Origin: Ianthella basta
Lineage: Eukaryota > Porifera > Demospongiae > Verongiida > Ianthellidae
Reading direction: 5' to 3'
Length of the DNA: 64,000 nucleotides
NCBI GenBank assembly: GCA_964019415.1
Contig: OZ025872.1
Span: 7,705,322 to 7,769,321 of the forward strand
The notes below the pieces were generated by a model that ran no database searches, was not told the DNA's origin, and was given only the letters and a program-made list of their open reading frames with translations. Positions 47,501 to 51,458 of this stretch are shown here, in pieces. Position 1 is the first letter of the stretch; the number at the start of each line of letters is the position of its first letter. The position numbers were made by a program, and so were the translations under genes.

Positions 47501-49625
47501 TAAAGCTAATGCCATTAGTGAATGGTTTGCGCAGCAGCTCTCTGATCAATCTGATGAACAACTGAACCCTTTCATTGGCAGTCCACGTCCACTGAATCAA
47601 CCAGTTACAGCTGCTGAAGTTGCAAAGGCACTTGGATCTCTCAACTATGGATGAGCCTCAGGTCCAGACAACATCAGTAATGAATTGTTGAAGTATGCTG
47701 CCAGTGTAATATACACACCCCTTGCTGACATCATTAACATGATGTTTGAGCAACACATTGCGTTAGACTCCCTGGGTAAAGGCATTTTAATAGCCCTGCC
47801 TAAGCCTAGGAAGCCACTGGGCCCTCTATCCAGCCTACGCCCCATTGTGCTTCTAAACTGCACCAGAAAGCTCATCTCTCTTGTTGCTCTTCACTGTATA
47901 CGAGAGAAAGTAAACATCTTCACTGGTGCCTCTCAAGGGGGCTTCAAACAGGGCCGCAGTTGTGCAGACTTAGTCTGGGCACAGCGCATGCTCATAGCCA
48001 CAGTACAGTGCCGTCAGTGGGGTTTCCATAAGATGGGCATCGATATGTCCCGTGCATTTGACATCATCAACAGAAGTAAAGCCCTGGAAGTCCTAAACAG
48101 GACTGGATGCAATGAAGATGACCATCGGTTGGTCAGAGCTCTATTGGCCAACACACATCTAACTGTCTGAAACATCCATTGGGTCCCCTCAAGGGGACTC
48201 ACTGTCCCCTGTACTCTTCACTTGCTATCTTGCAGCTGCCCTACGCGAAGTTCGGGATAGTACATCATGGCTGAACCCCCTGTATCAGATCTAGGAATGC
48301 CCCTGGAGTGGGAATATGCAGATGATGTTGACTTCGCCAATAATGAAACAGAGCCATTAGACCTTCTACTTCCACCAGCATGCAACATCCTTCGGGATTG
48401 GAATCTGCTGGTGAACAAATCAAAGACAGAGTTCACACACATCCATCTAGCAGATGTAGATCAGAAGGATAAAAATGGCAAAGCTGTCCGTGGTAATGAA
48501 CAGTGGCGTAATAGCAGATCCCTTGGGTCTCTTTTATGCAGCAGTGCAGATGTATTTCACCGATGCAGTCTTGGCACTGCAGCATTCCATTCACTCTGGG
48601 CCATGTGGTTGAGGCATCCTCTCATCACACTACAGAGAAGACTGCGGATATACCATGCGGTAGTGGTGTCCATAATGTTGTACAACTGTGGCAGCTGGGC
48701 AGTACCCCAGTCAGTCCTCAGTCATTTGGACAAATGCCATCGGCACCACCTCAGATCCATATTAGGCATCCGCTGGCCTACCACCATCTCAAATGAGCAC
48801 CTTTACATCAGGTGTGATGCACGACCATTATCAGAGTTGGTGACAGAAGCACGTTGGCGGATGACGGGGCATGTATTGCGCATGGCAACAGACACTCCAG
48901 CCCAAGTAGTGATGCGGTTTGCCTTACAGGGAGCCATGGAGTACAAGGGGAGACGTGGACAACATCAGACAAATCTCCTTGAGACAATCCGAGCTGATCT
49001 CAGTAAACACCAACTGAAGTTGCAGTGCGAAACAGACATCAAAACCCTGACAGAGCAAGCAACCGATAAGAACAAATGGAGAGCACTAGGACAAAAGGAC
49101 TGATTGCAACACTAATTACACTAACACTGTTATTATTGTTTGCAGAAACCAGTTTCTAATAATAATAATAATACAACTATTGTTATGAGGTGCACAAGTC
49201 AATATTGTAATAGACCATAGATACAGGGCTCACATGATGTGTGCAGCTGACTAGTATCCATTACATTCATAATACATGCATCTATAATTTGTATTTATCA
49301 CTCTATGATCACTGATACAGGACATGAGTATAAACATTACATGACACCCTCTATTTCAGCAGTGTGTTCATATCTAGATCTGTTGCACACACTAGCTATA
49401 GCCAGTGTGCATTTCACTTGCTAGCATAAATTATGTAGGACAATCACATAGTTTGTATGTATGTATAATTATAGATCAGCATATACGTAATTGTACAGTG
49501 GGAGGTCAAGATTACACTTTCCATGGGTAACGTTGTCTTGCTGCAGAGACAATCAGTGGAAACGTCGCTGTGAAGAGCTGGAAACTGAAAATGAGCAATT
49601 GAAACAACTTATGCAAGAACTATAA
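8660..49625 (+). CDS. Ankyrin-repeat TRP-like cation channel (multi-exon, reconstructed)
   Basis: I joined exons by GT-AG sites and reading phase: 8660-8734, 9873-10054, 10158-10307, 17919-18739, 19030-19147, 22821-23003, 31340-31410, 32806-32997, 33241-33414, 33716-33976, 35197-35286, 39487-39685, 43272-43423 (weak), 45380-45516 and 49549-49625 with stop TAA. Every join keeps frame, giving about 960 residues. The order is N-terminal region, ankyrin repeats, Cys-rich linker, pre-S1, S1 to S4, a S4-S5/S5 segment (SSVYLVTLWIILRRELVKFL, a TRP-like pattern), pore (FAGGSSDLNYGD), S6 and a C-terminal coiled coil. Ankyrin repeats followed by six membrane segments fit the TRPA/TRPV-type plan, so a plasma-membrane cation channel is inferred. 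The subfamily is not assigned. The start codon is not settled: ATG at 8262 (followed by a donor after 21 bases) is a candidate, but its phase does not match the exon at 8660. The introns are packed with transposons. Confidence 0.7.
9873..10054 (+). CDS. Channel gene exon: N-terminal region
   Basis: Acceptor TTTTGTGCAG and donor GTAAGT frame an exon of two bases plus 60 codons. It reads DELDPAIVPFHDKTIFQQTI and later FVSCENEINAARWLSDLSEL. No named domain is recognised. It joins in frame (phase 0) to 10158-10307. Confidence 0.65.
10158..10307 (+). CDS. Channel gene exon: N-terminal region
   Basis: The acceptor CTCTGAAG and donor GTAAGT frame 50 complete codons, including LAVNLLRAMCDTELLPTFVG. 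The helical, Leu-rich pattern would suit a capping or first ankyrin-like unit. It joins in phase 0 to the ankyrin exon at 17919, leaving a 7.6-kb intron. Confidence 0.65.
10308..11829 (+). other. Intron sequence of the channel gene, nothing recognised
   Basis: Broken open frames occur on both strands, but I cannot assign them to a family. A degraded transposon is possible. Confidence 0.4.
11838..12660. mobile_element. Candidate element with (A)CTTGTxxGAGT inverted ends
   Basis: The left side (11843-11900) holds repeated GTGCGAGTGAAA / ACTCGTACGAGT units. The right side (12590-12655) holds related units in inverted sense (CACTTGTATGAGT, ACTCATACAAGTGAATTCC). The symmetric ends suggest a non-autonomous DNA element. 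The open frames inside show no domain. No target duplication was found. Confidence 0.35.
12985..13255. repeat. Palindromic repeat, copy A
   Basis: The stretch is a long imperfect inverted repeat. GGCATAAAAAGGACAGAAAC near 13028 pairs with GTTTCTGTCCTTTTTATGCC near 13178, and the GGAGCATTAACCATGGTCCC region pairs with its complement around a centre near 13115. A second copy, also palindromic, lies at 22490-22745. This is the form of a foldback or MITE. Confidence 0.7.
13256..14528. mobile_element. Repeat copy A, split by a nested element
   Basis: From about 13460 to 13853, and again from 14453 to 14528, the sequence matches 21829-22260 in reverse orientation. Shared landmarks include CGCTTGGCCAAGC, CCTACAAAGGAA, TTCGTGCGCTACGGCTGTC and GCGCGACTTTTCGTTTGTAT. 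The part at 13256-13460 does not match the other copy. The match is interrupted exactly by the nested element at 13854-14448. No transposase is seen. Confidence 0.6.
13854..14448. mobile_element. Nested 595-bp TIR element with CCGG duplication
   Basis: Ends are TGTCACAGTTTATT on the left and, in complement, TGTCACGGTTTATT on the right, each followed by a C-rich run. CCGG stands directly outside both ends (13850-13853 and 14449-14452). The related copy at 21829-22440 has a single CCGG at the same place and no insert, so it is an empty site. Subterminal repeats (GATAAAGTATCC, CCCGGG) are also inverted. There is no recognisable transposase, so the element is non-autonomous and its superfamily is unknown. 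Confidence 0.75.
14529..15932 (+). other. Intron sequence, nothing firmly recognised
   Basis: A GC-richer patch at 15150-15420 is open in more than one frame, with Arg- or Ser/Gly-rich translations, but no domain is recognised. It could be an old exon or part of a transposon. Confidence 0.35.
15933..16614 (-). mobile_element. hAT transposon remnant with BED zinc finger
   Basis: The right edge at about 16600 reads, on the minus strand, AAAGTTGCACCGATAATCGG. The left edge near 15933 reads AAAAGTGCCGATACCGATCC. These are related inverted ends of hAT type. Inside, minus-strand frames at 16141-16499 encode a BED zinc-finger start (MSPTWDYFAVDEDLNFIVCQ, then CNKK, then NLAQHLKDKH), split by a frame change. 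The rest of the transposase is missing. It is a dead, internally deleted hAT. Confidence 0.62.
17116..17875 (-). pseudogene. LINE reverse transcriptase fragment, minus strand
   Basis: The frame at 17875-17432 carries FNIFLDRVVREAMKEFQGGV, then the catalytic LLFADDTIVVA and LTINWSKSNTMVV, which are palm and thumb motifs of a non-LTR RT. After a frame change it continues at 17394-17116 with MYGCEEWALKERDKSRVQAM. The 5' half (endonuclease, RT fingers) and the 3' end are missing. It ends only about 45 bases before the ankyrin exon of the host gene, on the opposite strand. Confidence 0.68.
17919..18739 (+). CDS. Channel gene exon: ankyrin repeats
   Basis: Acceptor TTCAATCATTACAG and donor GTGAGT frame 273 codons plus two bases. 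Ankyrin-type units are visible: LLYAAQLGYCTIIQLLCKWG, then TPLLTVV, SPLTMAVLTKHADVFDQLLD, NTIMHIATQVNAVAICEKMM, GQTPIHLAAMHSPQCLSGII and CTPLDVAAKAGQKETFELMW. That makes about six repeats, some divergent. The end codon splits as AT|G and joins in frame to 19030. Ankyrin repeats at this place are the cytosolic N-terminus of TRPA/TRPV-type channels. Confidence 0.85.
19030..19147 (+). CDS. Channel gene exon after the ankyrin repeats
   Basis: Acceptor TTGTGATAG and donor GTATGT frame an exon that reads LHEVLLDDVCDAQDEKLSFR and so on for 39 codons. It starts with the base that completes the split ATG codon of the ankyrin exon and ends in phase 0, which fits 22821. No domain is recognised beyond a linker role. 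Confidence 0.68.
19310..20272 (+). pseudogene. LINE ORF: hydrophobic N-terminus, 2A-like motif, PHD finger, endonuclease start
   Basis: The 320-codon frame begins MAEVLKFELILLAILL, a signal-like hydrophobic start. At residues 101-109 it carries GDVELNPGP, preceded by LLLS. This matches the 2A ribosome-skipping consensus D(V/I)ExNPGP, with the break expected between Gly108 and Pro109. Next is a PHD finger (CGRCEKPVRAKQKGLQCDEC, WFHSVC, WFCSLC). The start of an APE endonuclease follows (FGHLNVRSL, SLSETWLD), then a junction after IPGYRIFRRDR into unrelated frame. 2A-like sequences are known in some CR1/L2-type LINEs of marine invertebrates. The frame is truncated by internal deletion, so it cannot make a full LINE protein. 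Confidence 0.8.
20300..20477 (+). pseudogene. LINE ORF2 C-terminal remnant
   Basis: This frame carries RSARRPNDLHLKPCKTNWLS and then RSFAYCAGQDWNSLTLSIRD. That is the C-terminal signature of L2/CR1 elements (RSF.y.g...WN.Lp). It lies in a different frame from the 5' part, as expected for an internal deletion. Confidence 0.68.
20636..20863 (+). repeat. (ATACA)n pentanucleotide tract
   Basis: About 45 near-perfect ATACA units follow the LINE 3' UTR sequence CCTTAATAAATACA. Tandem short-repeat 3' tails are typical of L2/CR1-like LINEs, so the tract is the tail, probably expanded after insertion. Long open frames across it are artefacts of the period not divisible by three. Confidence 0.92.
20864..21828 (+). 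other. Intron sequence, with a short repeat near 21600-21710
   Basis: The stretch at 21610-21710 (GTATATAGCTTCTTATTGCAG, then CCCCAAAAATGGCT, CCTGGCAGTTGCCC) recurs at 52098-52180, so it is a dispersed repeat. The rest shows nothing I recognise. Confidence 0.45.
21829..22489. repeat. Repeat copy B (inverted relative to 13256-14528)
   Basis: In reverse orientation, the 21829-22260 part matches copy A without the nested insertion. The part near 22270-22480 differs from copy A. No transposase is seen. Confidence 0.6.
22490..22745. repeat. Palindromic repeat, copy B
   Basis: This is a long inverted repeat whose arms run from TAGACATAATAAAATTTTCT to AGAAAATTTTTATTATGTCT, with the centre near 22618. 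It is homologous to copy A at 12985-13255 and lies next to body copy B, as copy A lies next to body copy A. Confidence 0.72.
22821..23003 (+). CDS. Channel gene exon: Cys-rich linker
   Basis: Acceptor ACATGTATAG and donor GTAAGC frame 61 codons in phase 0 on both sides. It reads GAVRAVLDSSLFGGNAF, then a dense Cys cluster CCAGCCCARCYSEGSN, then LEALCTTDIQ. It joins in frame to 31340. The cysteines could bind metal or be lipid-modified; the sequence alone does not decide this. Confidence 0.65.
23296..23508. repeat. (GT)n microsatellite
   Basis: About 200 bases of GT repeats with a few GCAT interruptions at 23399-23430. Open frames of Val-Cys and Thr-His repeats here are artefacts. Confidence 0.95.
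24476..24743 (+). repeat. 5' LTR of the Ty3/gypsy element
   Basis: It begins TGTTGTGAAGG and ends GGTACA. Inside are a TATA-like CTATAAAAGATC near 24584 and a poly(A) signal AATAAA near 24631, giving U3-R-U5 order. A direct duplication of ATGTAACAATGTGT occurs near 24520-24545. Confidence 0.88.
24746..24763 (+). promoter_or_regulatory. Primer-binding site, tRNA-Leu type
   Basis: TGGTGTCAGAAGTGGGAT lies two bases after the 5' LTR. It is complementary to the 3' end expected for a leucine tRNA (…ATCCCACTTCTGACACCA), the primer for minus-strand synthesis. The tRNA match is from general knowledge of tRNA-Leu ends. Confidence 0.75.
24768..25625 (+). CDS. Gag of the Ty3/gypsy element, truncated
   Basis: The ATG lies just after the primer-binding site. 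The first 120 or so residues are a Glu/Gln-rich coiled coil (EEVIQQNEKIVRRMDEQSEQ). A Ty3-type gag core follows (PFDGTLAWDAYHAQFELLAE, then KATYLAISLKGAAATVLTNL, ALDSRFG, LAELAEDVERLTRLAYP). The last residues after LAYPGA are read from pol in the wrong frame, because a deletion joins gag directly to mid-RT near 25600. No nucleocapsid zinc knuckle remains. Confidence 0.85.
   Translation: MSTRATTKMEALLEEVIQQNEKIVRRMDEQSEQISEHLRMLSQQQSERVDGIAQKQKETEQEVSAIAGDLSSVKLTVEGRLSAMESSVSGLTNQLRTEVGESRESLKQELRVELLRELGATPGLRPAARPFTPSDPNTEAIGGQTNRVGDTSAAGRTPLTPSVVQQRPAPFDGTLAWDAYHAQFELLAEMNRWDRSEKATYLAISLKGAAATVLTNLPPEKRHDYAALTTALDSRFGATHQTELNRMRLKSRTRHRDETLAELAEDVERLTRLAYPGACQPETSV
25537..27936 (+). pseudogene. 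Pol of the Ty3/gypsy element: RT back half, RNase H, integrase
   Basis: Meaningful pol sequence starts about 25597 (LANLRQVFERLREAKLKLSP), within the RT palm/thumb. It continues to RNase H (VLDTDASSTGIGAVLSQ, RTDHSALRWLL, NADALSRRPC), the integrase HHCC finger (HNAPTSGHLGMAK… CDLC), the DDE core (AIDVLGPLPP, HTDQGRNF, SDGMVERFN) and a GPF module (WQGPFTVIKRINDVVYRIKL). No chromodomain is seen. The catalytic RT Asp pair and the protease are absent. Its frame differs from gag. The remaining 2.3 kb are open, in keeping with recent loss. Confidence 0.9.
27964..27976 (+). promoter_or_regulatory. Polypurine tract
   Basis: AAGGAGGGGAGAG stands directly before the 3' LTR, where plus-strand synthesis is primed. 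Confidence 0.8.
27977..28245 (+). repeat. 3' LTR of the Ty3/gypsy element
   Basis: It matches the 5' LTR except for one A-to-G change (CTATAAGAG here) and one extra base (AACTAGCTG here against AACTGCTG). Confidence 0.88.
28650..29290 (+). pseudogene. Very decayed LINE fragment
   Basis: Pieces such as VKRTEPGGD…FNYLEAVLTRLGR near 29015-29085 resemble the region after the palm of non-LTR RTs (the YLG.v.t pattern). Stops are frequent and the ends cannot be placed. Confidence 0.4.
29412..31091 (-). mobile_element. 5'-truncated R2-like LINE (endonuclease end), minus strand
   Basis: Minus-strand frames from about 31042 down to 29766 read as the C-terminal part of a non-LTR element. Visible parts are SERLYLPRSQGGRGLMS, a helical region, a zinc knuckle CRQCGEGIEVVRHILSQC, MARRPDIF, and LTEKRAEKLSKYDDLR…VPVVIGG. 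A CCHC knuckle followed by a PD…(D/E)-like restriction-type endonuclease is the plan of R2/NeSL-type LINEs. Frame changes and a stop in the endonuclease show decay. The 16-mer TCTACTCTTCTCCAGT occurs at 29396-29411 and 31076-31091, on either side, as a target duplication would. Confidence 0.68.
31340..31410 (+). CDS. Channel gene exon: pre-S1 segment
   Basis: Acceptor TGCTTTTGTAG and donor GTAAGT frame a short exon, VWDHQAIKLWINHRMKCYGW plus LGI. It fits the pre-S1 segment of TRP channels (a hydrophobic residue, H, then a basic K/R-W-like helix). It ends CT| and takes G from the next exon in frame. Confidence 0.65.
31411..32805 (+). other. Intron sequence; short repeat at 32262-32320
   Basis: GGGGCAGCAGCCCCACGC and TTTTCAACTCGAAATGCTTG resemble the end of the repeat at 8590-8635 and 37250-37300. 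Nothing else is recognised. Confidence 0.4.
32806..32997 (+). CDS. Channel gene exon: S1 and S2
   Basis: Acceptor TATTCTTTTAG and donor GTATGT. It contains the membrane segment VYFILYWAFLGTAYSALHL (S1), a loop with an N-glycosylation-like NAT, and GIAAILLWFLIFFLDAADVC (S2). It joins in frame on both sides. Confidence 0.78.
33241..33414 (+). CDS. Channel gene exon: S3 and S4
   Basis: Acceptor TTGTATTTTTCAG and donor GTAAGT. It contains YYWKWFGVYPRVAVHLCFIA (into S3) and ILASLFIISAALRAMEVFTL (S4). S4 has only one Arg, so it is not a regular voltage sensor, as is usual in TRP channels. It joins in frame on both sides. Confidence 0.78.
33716..33976 (+). CDS. Channel gene exon: S4-S5 linker, S5, turret
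   Basis: Acceptor TACATTTGCAG and donor GTGAGT. VYLVTLWIILRRELVKFLLF leads into VVLFIVVISMALRFAVQ (S5). A Pro/Ser/Gly-rich extracellular loop follows with NGTNST, a likely N-glycosylation site. The S4-S5/S5 pattern is the most TRP-like part of the protein. Confidence 0.8.
34765..34920. repeat. Hairpin-forming palindrome in an intron
   Basis: AAAGTTGGTTAGGAGTC (about 34769-34785) pairs with GACTCCTAACCAACTTT (34900-34916). Inner arms also pair (GGGATTTAT / ATAAATCCC, GAGGTGAG / CTCACCTC, TGATACAGCAT / ATGCTGTATCA). It is an imperfect hairpin about 150 bp long with no coding capacity. Confidence 0.75.
35197..35286 (+). CDS. Channel gene exon: pore loop
   Basis: Acceptor TTGTTTCTGCAG and donor GTAAGA. 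It reads SLGYLINANFLSFAGGSSDL and NYGDGQEGY. Its position between S5 and S6, with a pore-helix-like stretch ending in a GG and acidic residues, makes it the likely selectivity filter. It joins in frame on both sides (CA|G). Confidence 0.7.
35287..36116 (+). other. Intron sequence, nothing recognised
   Basis: AT-rich sequence without domain-bearing frames. Confidence 0.4.
36117..36940. repeat. Dispersed repeat, related to 7283-8118
   Basis: It shares the start, AAATGGCGGCGCT-like and GTGAGATACAGCTCC-like segments with 7283-8118. A second GTGAGGTACAGCCCC near 36880 suggests an internal duplication. The class is unknown. Confidence 0.42.
37115..37300. repeat. Dispersed repeat shared with 8455-8640
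   Basis: It has the same ordered landmarks as 8455-8640 (CAGTCTATTGC, TTTCAGGCC, GCTAGCAAGTAGTTC, GGCGCCCCGGCG). It abuts the piggyBac-like element. Confidence 0.52.
37326..37814. mobile_element. piggyBac-like non-autonomous element
   Basis: The left end CCCATTAGTGCCGAA and, in complement, the right end CCCATTAGCGCTGAA form inverted repeats. The right flank is TTAA (37815-37818) and the left flank TTAG (37322-37325), a TTAA site with one change. CCC ends and TTAA targets are the mark of piggyBac. The 489-bp body holds no transposase. GACACCTGTAGGTGTC near 37340 is a small internal palindrome. Confidence 0.62.
37850..38830 (-). pseudogene. Tyrosine recombinase relic (DIRS/Crypton-like)
   Basis: Minus-strand frames read AALQQFTKAGLASSTHKVY near 38720-38790, then TPVTSEKATLFMAYVGT and MESYLASLMHV near 38560-38650. 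The C-terminal part follows: AAYLVVQGCKIGLFFIQRGQ, PLYRHLFTKQLQEALADG and HTFHLG near 37935. The order fits the eukaryotic tyrosine recombinases of DIRS- or Crypton-type elements. In that family the end reads HSFRIG followed by a catalytic Tyr. Here the Arg is lost, the Tyr region reads HISSIF, and several stops occur, so it is inactive. Confidence 0.55.
39487..39685 (+). CDS. Channel gene exon: S6 and post-S6 helix
   Basis: Acceptor CATTTCCTTTGCAG and donor GTAAAT. FTTILYLAFLGLVVVLLIGV is S6. Then YSEVQEIADQMANYSSARLL forms a cytosolic helix in the position of the TRP-box region, although a WxE-type TRP box is not clear. It ends in phase 0. Confidence 0.75.
39686..41337 (+). other. Intron sequence, nothing firmly recognised
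   Basis: A 78-codon frame at 40540-40773 starts MASSRKLFYKECEVVSAVDL but shows no family, splice support or flanking element, so I do not call it a gene. Confidence 0.35.
41338..42598. mobile_element. 1.26-kb TIR element with AAAT duplication
   Basis: The left end GTGAGCAGATTTGTCAAAAG and the complement of the right end GTGAGTGGATTTGACAAAAG pair over about 32 bases with few mismatches. AAAT flanks both sides (41334-41337, 42599-42602). No transposase is recognised, so it is non-autonomous. A truncated relative lies at 2712. Confidence 0.72.
43272..43423 (+). CDS. Possible channel gene exon (weak)
   Basis: CACTGTCAACAG and GTAAGT frame 50 codons plus two bases. This segment would link the S6 exon (phase 0) and the exon at 45380 (needs phase 2) in frame. 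The translation (WSNWPLHKCTGNMDSKDCCN and so on) resembles nothing I know, and another frame is open as well. I rely only on splice sites and phase. Confidence 0.3.
43424..45379 (+). other. Intron sequence, nothing recognised
   Basis: Open frames near 43840-44017 (plus) and 44887-45186 (minus) give hydrophobic translations, but they lack family features and consistent splice joins. Confidence 0.35.
45380..45516 (+). CDS. Channel gene exon: C-terminal acidic helix
   Basis: Acceptor GATAAGCAG and donor GTGAGT. It reads IQEQSDYESEPNEFKLQLVS, then YTALENAVADMVD. This is helical and acidic and joins in frame (A|AC) to the last exon. Its membership in the channel gene rests on strand, position and phase. 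Confidence 0.5.
46073..49175 (+). pseudogene. APE-type LINE, nearly complete but broken
   Basis: The endonuclease starts near 46130 (FSIATWNVRGLSVKEKKE, VCVQETK). After a frame change near 46340 it continues with NAYGP, VFVCGDFNSKLG, NQIDYVL and SDHKPVVARLQF. The RT follows from about 47600 (SGPDNISNELLKY, SSLRPIVLLNCTRKLIS, GGFKQGRSCADLVWAQRML, MGIDMSRAFDIIN) to the catalytic YADDVDF near 48315. A C-terminal region ends at 49103. A (TAA)n tail lies at 49158-49173. In-frame stops at about 47442, 47655 and 48168 and two or more frame changes make it dead. It lies in the last intron of the channel gene. Confidence 0.82.
49549..49625 (+). CDS. Channel gene last exon: C-terminal coiled coil
   Basis: After CTTGCTGCAGAG the frame reads NQWKRRCEELETENEQLKQL and MQEL, then TAA. 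The heptad pattern is a short coiled coil; such tails help TRP and related channels form tetramers. Using the second AG as acceptor keeps the frame from 45516. Confidence 0.6.
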
Positions 49626-50849
49626 GTTTCACACCAATATGTTTCATGTAACACAACTGTAGCACCTGATTCTCTTCTCTTCGAAGTGCAGTTTTATTGC
49701 CGAGCCGAAAGGCAAGGCAAGTAATCGTGATGCGCTGTCGTCCCCTGTTTGTATATATGTATGTGTATGTATATCCGTCCCTGTCAACCCGAGATACCTA
49801 GATTGCGCAATAGCCCAGTATTCTCCGCAGGCGCTCACGACAACAAAACACTCTACTTGGCCACCATCGGCCACGAAACTGCTCAACACTCCACTTCATC
49901 GCTGCACGCTGCATTCAGATTGTTGTTATTGGCTGACATCATTTGCCCCGCATGGCCGGAAACACTACCACTGTTCCCTCGGGTGAAGCGCACAACGTGC
50001 ACCGTGTTAGCTCAGCAGGGACGGGCTTCCCTGCGCAGCTCCAAATATGTAGGTGTCGATTGCCCAGCTGCCATTCAGTGCTTCGTCTGGCTTGCTAACC
50101 CTTCTTTCTGACAGCCAGCGAAAGCAGATTACAGTTCTATTGCCCAAATTGTACTTGCCCTTGCTGAGTTACGCTCATGCACTGTACTTTACTGAAATAG
50201 CTAGCTATATACATTCAAGCGAGGCTGGTTGCATTTTAATGTATGCCCTAGTATAAACATAGCACACAGTATCCATACAATATCTCAGCACTATCTGATG
50301 TGAAATTGTCTTTGATTTCTTTACCATAGGCCCCGTGCCAGGCAAACGTTCGAGAGCATTGTATAGACATGAAGTAAGGGCACTCTCTCGTTTATTTCTC
50401 TATTATAAGTTGCATTAATTAGTATAATGCAGCGTAGACCATATTACAATTATAGAGTAGACTTATCATGAGTGAACATGCATAAGCAACTTTAGATCTG
50501 TGCACTCATTAAGTTAATTTGCACTTAGGACTGTAAAGAAATTGTGTTCGTTTGCCAATATACATTTGACAATGTTGATGTATGTATGTAGCTTCAAACC
50601 TATTAATATACCTGTGTGTGACCATTTGCTATAATAATAATTCTTGTATATAATTTTAATATGCATGGGACCTTTGGTATATCTATGGAATAATAACAGT
50701 TGTTGTATGGTTGTGGTTAATATCAAAGGAAAAAAGTGTGCATTGTTTCTTGTAATTGACACACTTTTTTTACCTTTACAACCACAAGTGTGCGTAGGTA
50801 AGTAATTGTCACCTATAAGAGCCTCTCTTATCAAAACAATCACATGGAA
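49626..50849. other. Intergenic, no gene seen
   Basis: AT-rich sequence with several short frames and no domain. Confidence 0.4.
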
Positions 50850-51238
50850 TCAATTTGAGAACTCGACTGGAAAGGGTAGATTCTCCCAAAGCTTCTCCTC
50901 GTCTGCTTGGCTGACTACCGATGTTTCTCCAGTACCAGCACCGACGGCCGAAGCATTGAGCTTCCTGTAGTTTCCCGTCGCAGATGTTTTCCAGCAGGTG
51001 GAACTCCGGATCAGCGAAAACAATAGAAACGGAGCTTCTTCCATTTCTCGACCCACGCGGTAAAGGTTTCGAGACCCCAAGACGTGAACTACTGCCTCGA
51101 GGCTACTGAAGGCATATTCGCAGGCTAGAAAGGCTTGGATACGGGCCTGAAACGGTCTCAAAGCCGTAGTCGTCTTTGCCGAAGTCGAAATCCTTTGATG
51201 GCCGATAGTTTTCATCGTTTGGAGATCGTTTGGTAGCC
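50850..51238 (-). CDS. Unrecognised minus-strand ORF, two frames
   Basis: An ATG at 51238 opens MATKRSPNDENYRPSKDFDF for 45 codons. A second frame then runs from about 51170 to 50850 (FLACEYAFSSLEAVVHVLGS … LWENLPFPVEFSN). A one-base slip near 51140-51170 would join them. Base composition is GC-richer than the flanks, as in real exons here. I do not recognise a family. It may be a gene with a small intron, a broken gene or a transposon gene. Confidence 0.3.
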
Positions 51239-51342
51239 ATAGGGTTCTGCTGAAGGACAAGCAGACTATGGCAGCTGCTGAAAGACGAGCAACAAGCAAC
51301 GTCTCCCCGGAACTAAGCGCAGAAGGGCGCATACAACAAGTA

Positions 51343-51458
51343 AGTTATTGTATGGTCAACGATGCATTGGCTCTTTATTGCACTCGCCCTCGGGCGCTTC
51401 GCGCCCTCGGGACTCGAGCAATAAATGCGCCAATGCATCGTTGACCATACAATAACTA
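51343..51458. repeat. 116-bp near-perfect hairpin
   Basis: The outer 28 bases (51343-51370) are the exact reverse complement of 51431-51458. The GC-rich inner part (CGCCCTCGGGCGCTTCGCGC) also folds back. No coding capacity. It may be a MITE or a foldback unit, and it lies about 105 bases upstream of the ATG of the minus-strand ORF. Confidence 0.85.
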
